Source: Clostridia bacterium (GTDB lineage: Bacteria > Bacillota_A > Clostridia > Oscillospirales > CAG-272). Taken from it: DNA of 9,622 bases. The stretch covers positions 1-9,622 of the forward strand of contig JAFQLG010000089.1 in NCBI GenBank assembly GCA_017414605.1, given 5' to 3'. Shown in pieces: positions 1-6,811 of this stretch. The translations under genes were made by a program, and so were the position numbers. The notes beneath the pieces were generated by a model. The model had not been told where the DNA came from. It saw nothing but the letters and a program-made list of their open reading frames with translations, and searched no databases. Each line of letters starts with the position of its first letter. Position 1 is the first letter of the stretch.

Positions 1-2814
1 GACTATGAAAATACCCCCGTCAAGCTGGTTGATCTTACAAAGGCAAACGGCGAGATAAAGGTAAAGGTTACCTACGACAGCAACGACGGCAGCAAGCTTT
101 TCTTTGAGTGTAAGGCAAAGATCAAGGTTCAGGGAAGCTCCTCATCTAAGTATCCCAAGAAGAACTTTACTATTAAGTTTTTCTCAAACACCAATTGTAC
201 AAAGAAATACAGCGTTGATCTCGGCTGGGGCAAGGAGAACCACTATTGCATGAAAGCAAACTGGGTTGACAGCTCACATGCGAGAAACATCGTTGGCGCA
301 AGGATCTTTTCCGAGATAGTTGTAGCCAGAGAAAACCCGGATGAGAACTTGATAAAGGCGCCCAACAACGGCTTGATAGACGGATATCCTGTTGCGGTTT
401 ATGTTAACGGAGAGTTCCACGGGCTTTATACCATGAACATTCCCAAGGACGCCTGGCAATTCGGCATGGAAGGCGGAGAAGAGTCCAAAGAGGCGATGTT
501 CATGTCGGATGGCTGGCTTGAATATAACAGACTCTATACCGAGATTGGTCCCAATAAGTTCAAGGAGTACAAATGGGAGGTGGAGCATTGCTCCACGGAG
601 GTCCAGTCCTGGATAAGAGATAGCTTTAACGAGCTTATTCGCGTTCTTAACTGTGGGGACGAGCAGAGAATACGCGAGGAACTGCCAAATCACCTTGATA
701 TAGAGGCGGCAATAGATACGTTCCTGTTTACGTATTTTCTGAATGCCTTTGACAACAGAGCCAAGAATATGCTCTGGGTCACCTATGACGGAACGCTCTG
801 GATCCCCTCCATGTACGATATGGATAGTACGTTTGGCTCACATTGGGACGGAACAGAGGCGCAGACCAACATAGTTCCCCAGCTTGATGAAAGCGGCAGA
901 GTTATATTTGGCTCTAACGGCAACAGAATGTATGACGTTCTTATGGCCTACTATCCGCAAGAGATAGAGGACAGATGGAACTATTTAAGGCAGGATATAC
1001 TGACTATTGAAAATGTCAGAGAAAATTTTGAGAGCATTTGGGCACAAATACCGGAAGGTATATGGCAAGCCGAGCTTGAAAAATGGCCTGATATTCCAAA
1101 CTGTGAGGAAAACAGAACAAATATGTTTGAGCCTACCGAGGCTCAGATTGCAAGGCTGGATGCTTTTTTCTGCAACTTTGGCAGCATTGTGAACGCGGGA
1201 CAGAACTTGGATACAGACACGGAAGAGAGCACTTCCGAGTTGACGGAAAATACCGAGTCTGAGATCACGGAAACGACCGAGTCTGCGACTACGGAAACGA
1301 CCGAGCCCGCGACTACGGAAACGACCGATCCCGCGACTACGGAAACCACCGAGCTCGCGACTACGGAAACGACCGAGTCTGCGACTACGGAAACGACCGA
1401 GCCTGCGACTACAGAAACGACCGAGCCTGCGACTACAGAAACGACCGAACCTGAAACAACTGAAACCGAAACCGAAACCGAAACGCAATCTAAAATAACC
1501 GTGTTGGCTGAGTCGCGCTATTATTTCGTGGGGCAGCAGATAGTGCTTTTGGTCGAGGGAGATGCAGAGGAGCTTGGAACCCTGTCGGTTACCGTATCGG
1601 CCCCCGAGCTCGTCGGCGAGTACGTGATAGAAGGAACGGAGATAACCATTCCTTCCTTGTCGGATGGAATTGTAGAAATAACGGTGCAGGGATCAACCCA
1701 AAAAGCCTCCTGCGTAGTTGAGATCCTGGCGGATGTGGCGGTGGACATTGAGCTTGATGATCCCAACATAAGCTATCTTGGCAGGCATGAAACTAACGCG
1801 CAGGGCTACGTTGTGATGAACAATACCGCCGCAGGCTTTGAGGTGCGTTTTTACGGCACCGAGCTTACCGTTACCATGTCTGACGGCAAATATCCAAATG
1901 ATGCTCACGGAACGGGACTTGCGGTGTTTGTGGACGGAGAAACCGATCCCACCGCAAATATCATACATCTTCACCGCGACGGAGTAGCGGTTAACGGAGG
2001 AAGAAAGATCACACTCTGTTCCTTTGAGGAGGCGGGTTGGCACACCGTCAAGGTCCAGAAGATAACCGAAGAGGATAGCGGCTACGCCAAGCTTATGGCC
2101 ATGACTGTTACGGGCAGACTTGCAAATGTTGAAACCAAGTACGATCTCAAAATTATGGTGTTTGGTGACTCCATAACCACGGGATATGGAAATATGCGCG
2201 GAGAAGGCGTTGCGGACGGACTTACTACCACCACGCAAAACGGCCTTTTGACCTATGCCACCATTGCGGCGGCACAGCTTAACGCGGACGTTCACGTCTT
2301 TGCGAAGCAAGGAATCGGACTTTACACCAATCCTTACGGACATACGAGATATCTTAAGGATATTTACGGCAAGGTAAGTCCCTTGAGCGAAACCGATTGG
2401 GATATGACAAGCTGGGTGCCCGATATTGTTGTCATTAACGTAGGCACGAACGATGCATGGACGGATGTCGAGAGCAAAGCGACAAATGGTAACGTTGTCT
2501 TCAGCCAAGCGGGATACCAGGCGGCATATATAGAGATGATCCGCGGTCTGACAGATGTATGGGGCAAGGACGTTGTATTCTTCCTGTGCTACGATATGAT
2601 GTCAACGAACACTAGCAATAACACTAACAATAACACGTTCATTGGGCAGGCGATCAATCAGGTAAGATTTAGTCTGAAGAGAGAGGGAATAACGGTAGTA
2701 AAGGTTCAGCTACCAAGAGCTACTAACGGAGGACATCCCCTCAAGGCTTCACACGAAACTGCGGCAACGATGCTTGTCACTCTTATAAACAACAATTACG
2801 TCAATAAAGAATAA
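1..2814 (+). CDS. CotH kinase-like / CE2-like SGNH esterase fusion protein (5' partial)
   Basis: The reading frame is open from base 1, so the N-terminus, including any signal peptide, lies outside the window; 937 residues are visible and numbered here from base 1. Residues about 1-395 resemble the CotH family: KVQGSSSSKYPKKN at 42-55, a catalytic-loop-like N248-x-x-D251-x-x-x-x-N256, and YDMDSTFG at 272-279, which sits where kinases carry DFG. A Thr/Glu repeat linker follows (about 405-495), then an Ig-like beta segment (about 498-577), a beta-sandwich (about 579-712) and an SGNH hydrolase (about 716-935). The hydrolase has GDSI at 722-725 (Ser724 nucleophile), GTND at 815-818 and a GGHP motif at 910-913. 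This beta-sandwich plus SGNH order is that of carbohydrate esterase family 2, which removes acetyl groups from plant polysaccharides. The downstream gene has Asp where this protein has Gly910. An extracellular or surface role is inferred. No dockerin or sorting signal is seen at the C-terminus. Confidence 0.85.
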   Translation, partial: DYENTPVKLVDLTKANGEIKVKVTYDSNDGSKLFFECKAKIKVQGSSSSKYPKKNFTIKFFSNTNCTKKYSVDLGWGKENHYCMKANWVDSSHARNIVGARIFSEIVVARENPDENLIKAPNNGLIDGYPVAVYVNGEFHGLYTMNIPKDAWQFGMEGGEESKEAMFMSDGWLEYNRLYTEIGPNKFKEYKWEVEHCSTEVQSWIRDSFNELIRVLNCGDEQRIREELPNHLDIEAAIDTFLFTYFLNAFDNRAKNMLWVTYDGTLWIPSMYDMDSTFGSHWDGTEAQTNIVPQLDESGRVIFGSNGNRMYDVLMAYYPQEIEDRWNYLRQDILTIENVRENFESIWAQIPEGIWQAELEKWPDIPNCEENRTNMFEPTEAQIARLDAFFCNFGSIVNAGQNLDTDTEESTSELTENTESEITETTESATTETTEPATTETTDPATTETTELATTETTESATTETTEPATTETTEPATTETTEPETTETETETETQSKITVLAESRYYFVGQQIVLLVEGDAEELGTLSVTVSAPELVGEYVIEGTEITIPSLSDGIVEITVQGSTQKASCVVEILADVAVDIELDDPNISYLGRHETNAQGYVVMNNTAAGFEVRFYGTELTVTMSDGKYPNDAHGTGLAVFVDGETDPTANIIHLHRDGVAVNGGRKITLCSFEEAGWHTVKVQKITEEDSGYAKLMAMTVTGRLANVETKYDLKIMVFGDSITTGYGNMRGEGVADGLTTTTQNGLLTYATIAAAQLNADVHVFAKQGIGLYTNPYGHTRYLKDIYGKVSPLSETDWDMTSWVPDIVVINVGTNDAWTDVESKATNGNVVFSQAGYQAAYIEMIRGLTDVWGKDVVFFLCYDMMSTNTSNNTNNNTFIGQAINQVRFSLKREGITVVKVQLPRATNGGHPLKASHETAATMLVTLINNNYVNKE
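1261..1476 (+). repeat. 24-bp tandem repeat encoding a Thr/Glu linker
   Basis: Units begin at 1261, 1285, 1309, 1333, 1357, 1381, 1405 and 1429, exactly 24 bp apart, and a degenerate unit runs from 1453 to 1476. Each unit encodes eight residues of the form ATTETTEP, with P, S, L or D in the last position. The repeat separates the CotH domain from the esterase half of the protein. It is probably an extended, flexible linker that could be O-glycosylated. The period is a multiple of three, so gain or loss of units would keep the frame. Confidence 0.95.
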
Positions 2815-2824
2815 ATCCAAGACA

Positions 2825-2855
2825 CACCCGCGGATATTTCCGCGGGTGATTTTTT
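2825..2855 (+). terminator. Rho-independent terminator after the CotH/CE2 gene
   Basis: A perfect 10-bp GC-rich stem (2825-2834 with 2839-2848) has a TATT loop and is followed by A and six T (2850-2855). It begins 10 bases after the stop codon. It separates the first gene from the downstream esterase gene, so the two are probably not one simple operon. Confidence 0.93.
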
Positions 2856-2863
2856 ACATAGAG

Positions 2864-2895
2864 TTCATATTATTTGGCGGCAAATATTGTATAAT
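2864..2895 (+). promoter_or_regulatory. Candidate promoter of the esterase lipoprotein gene
   Basis: A perfect -10 box TATAAT lies at 2890-2895, about 30 bases before the start codon. The only -35 candidate is TTCATA at 2864-2869, which leaves a long 20-base spacer, so the -35 is weak or uncertain. The position just after a terminator and before a strong ribosome binding site supports independent transcription. Confidence 0.6.
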
Positions 2896-2924
2896 TAAGT
2901 CATAGGAAAAAGGAGGTTGGACGA

Positions 2925-4358
2925 ATGACCAAATATCTATCAAAAATATCCGCCGTTTTGCTGGCGGTCTTTATGTCCGCATCTCTTTTTGCCTGTAACG
3001 GCAACGGCGAGCAGCAAACGACCTTGGAAACTCAAAGTGAAGCGCAAACGGAGCAAACTACCGAAAGCCAGACAAAAGAGCAGCTAAAGCTCGAGCTTGA
3101 GCCCTCGCTGAAATATTGCCTTATTGGAGACAGTGTGTCTGTTGAGATCATCTGTAATGCCGGCATAAATGCCGAGGCGCTTCAAATAGAAGTTCCCCAT
3201 GAGCTTTGTGACTACACGGTACAAGAAAACGCAATAACGCTTGCAGCAAAGGCGGCAGGCACGGCAACGGTGAGTGTGCGCTATGGCGATGCTTATGCTG
3301 AATGCACCGTTGAGTTTTTAGACATACTGCCCGTTGAGGTAACGCCTTATCACGAGGATATAGAACTTATAGGAAGATACGAGTATTCTGACTTGGGACA
3401 TCTTGTGTTTAATAACACCGCCGCAGGCTTTGAGGTTTGCTTTTACGGCACAAAGCTTGAGGCTGTAATGACGGATGCCAAGAACGCCGCAATAGTTGCC
3501 GTTCTGGTGGACGGAGAGACCGACCCCACAAAAATAAACCTGGGTCTTGGAACGGACGGCACGCTTTTGGGCGACGGAACGAGAAGATTCACGCTTTGCG
3601 AGTTTGAAGAGCCGGGAATACATACGGTAAAGGTGCAAAAGATAACCGAGGAGCATTTGTCATGGGCTTCTCTCGTCAGCCTTTGTGTAACGGGAGCGTT
3701 ACTTCCCATAGAGCGCGAATATGACTACGTAATCGACGTTTACGGCGACTCCATAACTGCAGGCTCCTGTATTTTGCGCGCAGATGGTGTTCCCGACACG
3801 TCACTCTGGCCGCAAAACGGACTTTTGACATATGCGTATCTTGCCGCACAGCAGCTTAATGCCGACGTTCACGTATTTGCGCGCAGCGGCATGGGACTTT
3901 ACACGAATCCCTGCAATCAAGCCACCAATCTGAACGGAATATATCAAAGAGTGAGTCCGTATAGCGAGCTGGATTGGAATCTTGCTATGCGAGATCCCGA
4001 TGCCGTTGTAATAAATATTGGCACAAACGACCTGGTGACCACCGAGCAAAACAAGCCCGCGGGCAATATCGCCTTTGATGCGGAGGTCTATAAGCAGAGT
4101 TACGTAGAAATGGTTTGCGAGATGGCGGACGCTTACGGCAGGGATACGTTGTTCGTGCTTTGCTCGGGACTTATGGAGGATGAGCTTGCGCCCTATATAG
4201 AGGAAGTGGTCGAGGTGCTTTGCGCGGACGGTATAATCGCGCAACAGCTGACCTTTGACAAGTATTATGACGGACACCCGAGGGTTGACGGACACGCGGC
4301 GGCGGCAGGGAAGCTGGCGGACACCCTGAAGACGTGGCTCGACAAAGTATACGAATGA
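2925..4358 (+). CDS. CE2-like SGNH esterase lipoprotein
   Basis: The 477-residue product is predicted to be an acyl or acetyl esterase anchored on the outside of the membrane. The start is supported by AGGAGG at 2911-2916, eight bases before the ATG. A lipoprotein signal peptide ends in the lipobox LFAC, with lipidated Cys24, and is followed by a Gln/Thr/Glu linker (about 25-54). Then come an Ig-like segment (about 56-133), a beta-sandwich (about 136-265) and an SGNH hydrolase. The hydrolase has GDSI at 274-277 (Ser276), GTND at 366-369 and DGHP at 449-452, with a second His at 457; these fit a Ser-His-Asp active site. The beta-sandwich and hydrolase are clearly homologous to the C-terminal half of the preceding gene, sharing for example NNTAAGFEV, QNGLLTYA, LNADVHVFA and GLYTNP. 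It therefore looks like a tandem duplicate lacking the CotH domain. Family CE2 enzymes deacetylate plant polysaccharides; the actual substrate is unknown. Confidence 0.88.
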   Translation: MTKYLSKISAVLLAVFMSASLFACNGNGEQQTTLETQSEAQTEQTTESQTKEQLKLELEPSLKYCLIGDSVSVEIICNAGINAEALQIEVPHELCDYTVQENAITLAAKAAGTATVSVRYGDAYAECTVEFLDILPVEVTPYHEDIELIGRYEYSDLGHLVFNNTAAGFEVCFYGTKLEAVMTDAKNAAIVAVLVDGETDPTKINLGLGTDGTLLGDGTRRFTLCEFEEPGIHTVKVQKITEEHLSWASLVSLCVTGALLPIEREYDYVIDVYGDSITAGSCILRADGVPDTSLWPQNGLLTYAYLAAQQLNADVHVFARSGMGLYTNPCNQATNLNGIYQRVSPYSELDWNLAMRDPDAVVINIGTNDLVTTEQNKPAGNIAFDAEVYKQSYVEMVCEMADAYGRDTLFVLCSGLMEDELAPYIEEVVEVLCADGIIAQQLTFDKYYDGHPRVDGHAAAAGKLADTLKTWLDKVYE

Positions 4359-4371
4359 AAAATGCTTTATA

Positions 4372-4415
4372 AAAGCCTTTTGGACACAAGCCTTCCAAAG
4401 GGCTTTTTCCTTTTT
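4372..4415 (+). terminator. Rho-independent terminator after the esterase lipoprotein gene
   Basis: A 13-bp stem (4372-4384 with 4394-4406, containing one G-T wobble) has a nine-base loop. It runs into T5, CC, T5 (4404-4415). It starts 13 bases after the stop codon and separates this gene from the promoter of the MarR/ABC operon. Confidence 0.88.
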
Positions 4416-4447
4416 GCCAAAAGGCAAAAAATTCACCAAAAATTCAC

Positions 4448-4476
4448 TTGACAAGAGGCATGCGGGGTGGTAAAAT
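4448..4476 (+). promoter_or_regulatory. Strong promoter of the MarR-ABC operon
   Basis: A perfect -35 TTGACA (4448-4453) is followed by a 17-base spacer and a -10 TAAAAT (4471-4476). An extended -10 TGG lies directly upstream at 4468-4470. Transcription should start near 4483. Such a near-consensus promoter needs a repressor, which fits the MarR gene directly downstream and the palindromes over the predicted start point. Confidence 0.88.
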
Positions 4477-4482
4477 AAAAAA

Positions 4483-4504
4483 GGTTAATTACTTAACCGT
4501 TAAC
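4483..4504 (+). promoter_or_regulatory. Putative MarR operator overlapping the transcription start
   Basis: Two overlapping palindromes are visible. One is GGTTAA-TTAC-TTAACC (4483-4498). The other is TTAAC-C-GTTAA (4493-4503), with its right arm inside GTTAAC (4499-4504). They begin at the predicted +1, so a bound dimer would block the promoter. A further GTTAAC occurs at 4524-4529, 25 bases downstream of the first. Position and symmetry suggest autoregulation by the adjacent MarR protein; binding itself is inferred. Confidence 0.7.
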
Positions 4505-4547
4505 TATTTAATTTTTGGTGTTTGTTAACGGAGAAACGGAGATCAAG

Positions 4548-5051
4548 ATGAAGGACAAGTCAAAGGACGGAGCATGCCGTATGTGTGGCGACAGCCGCGG
4601 GCAAGAGGTCATTTGTCGCTTTATATGCGCGAGCAGAGAGCATCGCAAGGCGATATGCAGATATTCTGCGGATATAGGGCTGCACCACAGTCAGCACAGA
4701 ATGCTTATGCATCTGGCAAACAATGAGGTGATACGCTCGCAAAGGCAGCTGGCGGAGCATTTCGGAATATCGCCCGCGGCGGTGGCAACCATGCTCAAAA
4801 AGCTGGAGGCGGACGGCTATATCGCGCGCGCAAAATCGGCGGATGGGCAGGATTCGAGAAATAATGAAATAGTTATAACCGAGCTTGGTCGCAAGGTAGC
4901 AACCGAGTCCGAAAAATACTTCAAAATGGTAGACAGTCAGGCAATAAAGGACTTTTCATATGAGGAAACGGAGCAGTTTATCTCGCTTTTGGATAGGATC
5001 ATGAAAAACCTTGCCGAACTTGAAGCAGACAAGACGGGAGGAGAGGAATAA
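4548..5051 (+). CDS. MarR-family transcriptional repressor with Cys-rich N-terminus
   Basis: The 167-residue protein has a MarR winged helix-turn-helix. HTH residues QRQLAEHFGISPAAVATMLK fall at about 64-83, and the wing carries the typical D-x-R form (QDSRNNE) followed by ITELGR. Flanking helices would form the dimer interface. The ATG at 4548 is chosen because GGAG at 4538-4541 lies six bases upstream. An in-frame TTG at 4515 would add 11 residues but has no ribosome binding site. The N-terminus is unusual in carrying five Cys (10, 13, 23, 27 and 37), including a CxxC, followed by a His-rich segment (His46, 47, 50 and 55). This suggests metal or redox sensing, which is not shown. It is the first gene of an operon, three bases before the ABC exporter genes, so it probably represses the operon by binding the palindromes at its own promoter. 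The ligand is unknown. Confidence 0.88.
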   Translation: MKDKSKDGACRMCGDSRGQEVICRFICASREHRKAICRYSADIGLHHSQHRMLMHLANNEVIRSQRQLAEHFGISPAAVATMLKKLEADGYIARAKSADGQDSRNNEIVITELGRKVATESEKYFKMVDSQAIKDFSYEETEQFISLLDRIMKNLAELEADKTGGEE

Positions 5052-5054
5052 GAT

Positions 5055-6809
5055 ATGAAAAAATGGATGAAATACGTAAAGCCTTATTTGCTTTACTTTA
5101 TTTTAGGTCCTCTGTGTATGATAATAGAGGTTATAGGCGAGGTGCTTATGCCCATGTATCTTGCGGAGGTCATAAATGCCGCGGTTTATAAAACACTTAC
5201 AACAGAACAGAGCTTGTGGGTAATGGCAAAAATGATAGCGACTGCGCTTATAATGATGATAGGCGGAGTTGGCGGCTCATATTTTGGCGCAAAGGCATCG
5301 GTAAACTTTGCCGCAGACCTGCGCGCTGACCTTTTCCAAAAGGTGCAGGGCTATAGCTTTGCAAACATCGACAAGTTTTCAACGGGTTCGCTCGTTACAA
5401 GACTTACCAATGATGTAACGCAGATGCAGAACTTTGTAAATATGATGCTCCGTATGATGCTCCGTTCTCCCGGAATGCTCATAGGCGGCGTTATTATGGC
5501 GATAAGACTCAGTCCCTCGCTCTCTATAGTTATGGCGGTGACCATTCCGCTTTTGCTGGGCTCGATGGCATTCATTATTGCACGCGGAATGCCTCGTTTT
5601 TCCAAGATGCAGACCAAGATAGATGCTCTCAACTCCACCGTTCAGGAGAATATTACCAACGTGCGCGTTGTAAAGTCCTTTGTTCGTGAGGATTTTGAGA
5701 GTGAAAAGTTTGAGGCGGCAAACAAGGATCTGAAAATGGCGGGAAGATCTGCTATGAATAATATGATATTCATGCAGCCCGTACAGACCTTCTTTATGTA
5801 TATAACGACCGGCCTCGTCATCTGGTTTGGAAGCCAGCTTGTTATAAACAATTTTGATGCAGGTATAACTACCTTTAGCGTTGGAGAGCTTTCGTCCTTT
5901 ATCAACTACGTATCCCAGATACTGTTCTCCTTGATGATGGTTACGTTTTTGCTTATGTTCTCGTCAAGAGCGCTTGCAAGTGCAAAGCGTATCTCCGAGG
6001 TGCTGGATGAAAAGGTTGACATCACAGATACCGAGTATGCAAAGGCGGATGCGACAATTGAAAATGGCGAGATAGAGTTCAAAAACGTTACCTATCGCTA
6101 TTACAAAAACAGCGCCGAGCCCGTGCTTGAAAATATCGATCTCACAATTCCTGCGGGAAGCACGGTTGGAATAATTGGCTCAACGGGTTGTGGAAAGACC
6201 ACACTTGTGTCGCTCATCCCCCGTCTTTACGACGTGGACGAGGGCGAGGTGCTGATAGACGGCAAGAACGTTAAGGAATATACGCTTTACAATCTGCGCG
6301 AGGGCGTTGGCATGGTGCTTCAGAAGAACGTGCTTTTCTCGGGAACGATAGAGCAGAATCTGCGTTGGGGCAAGGAGAATGCCACGGACGAGGAGATGTT
6401 TGCCGCCGCAGAGAGCGCGCAGGCAGACAAGTTTGTAAAGAACTTTACTCTCGGCTACGACACCGAGCTTGGACAGGGTGGCGTTAACGTTTCGGGCGGA
6501 CAGAAGCAGAGGCTCTGTATCGCGAGAGCATTGCTCAAGAGTCCCAAGATAATCATTCTTGACGACTCCACGAGCGCCGTTGATACCGCAACCGAGGCGC
6601 AGATACGTCGGGCATTCCGCGAGGAGCTTGCGTCGTCAACCAAAATAATCATCGCGCAGAGAATATCCTCTGTAAAGGATGCCGATATGATCGTTGTAAT
6701 GGATGACGGTAAGATAACGGGTATCGGCACGCACGATGAGCTGATGCAAAGCAATACGGAATATCAGGAAATCTTCAACTCGCAGATTTCCGGAAAGGAC
6801 GGTAACTGA
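5055..6809 (+). CDS. ABC exporter half-transporter, degenerate-site subunit
   Basis: The 584-residue protein is a type IV ABC exporter subunit: a six-helix membrane domain (about 1-310) fused to an ATPase domain (about 340-584). The ATPase has Walker A GSTGCGKTT at 375-383, signature VSGGQ at 479-483 and Walker B ending in D503. Two key residues deviate: Asp504 occupies the catalytic Glu position (LDDSTSAVD) and Gln535 replaces the switch His (IAQRISS). In heterodimeric exporters such as TM287/288, LmrCD and BmrCD, this pattern marks the subunit whose Walker motifs form the degenerate, non-hydrolysing site. Its signature is intact and would complete the competent site with the next gene's product. 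The start has a GGAGGAGAGG ribosome binding site and lies three bases after the MarR stop codon. The exported substrate cannot be told from sequence; a drug, lipid or peptide is possible. Confidence 0.93.
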   Translation: MKKWMKYVKPYLLYFILGPLCMIIEVIGEVLMPMYLAEVINAAVYKTLTTEQSLWVMAKMIATALIMMIGGVGGSYFGAKASVNFAADLRADLFQKVQGYSFANIDKFSTGSLVTRLTNDVTQMQNFVNMMLRMMLRSPGMLIGGVIMAIRLSPSLSIVMAVTIPLLLGSMAFIIARGMPRFSKMQTKIDALNSTVQENITNVRVVKSFVREDFESEKFEAANKDLKMAGRSAMNNMIFMQPVQTFFMYITTGLVIWFGSQLVINNFDAGITTFSVGELSSFINYVSQILFSLMMVTFLLMFSSRALASAKRISEVLDEKVDITDTEYAKADATIENGEIEFKNVTYRYYKNSAEPVLENIDLTIPAGSTVGIIGSTGCGKTTLVSLIPRLYDVDEGEVLIDGKNVKEYTLYNLREGVGMVLQKNVLFSGTIEQNLRWGKENATDEEMFAAAESAQADKFVKNFTLGYDTELGQGGVNVSGGQKQRLCIARALLKSPKIIILDDSTSAVDTATEAQIRRAFREELASSTKIIIAQRISSVKDADMIVVMDDGKITGIGTHDELMQSNTEYQEIFNSQISGKDGN

Positions 6810-6811
6810 CA

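Noticed and set aside
985..1488. Minus-strand open frame rich in Arg, Gly and Phe opposite the 24-bp repeat
   Set aside because: It is the antisense reading of the Thr/Glu repeat. The + strand carries recognisable domains throughout, and the minus product matches no known kind of protein.
1693..2508. 271-residue minus-strand open frame
   Set aside because: It is antisense to the beta-sandwich and SGNH domains, whose conserved motifs lie on the + strand, so it is a shadow frame.
2815..2924. Possible small gene or riboswitch between the two esterase genes
   Set aside because: The 110 bases are fully used by the terminator, the -10 box and the ribosome binding site, with no room for a structured leader.
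4411..4430. Second hairpin (TTTTTGCC / GGCAAAAA, loop AAAA) directly after the esterase terminator
   Set aside because: The stem is mostly A-T and no T tract follows on the + strand. No gene reads toward it on the minus strand, so it is not called as a separate terminator.
4515..4547. In-frame TTG start adding 11 residues to the MarR protein
   Set aside because: No ribosome binding site precedes it and it lies only about 32 bases after the predicted transcript start. The ATG at 4548 has GGAG at a good distance.
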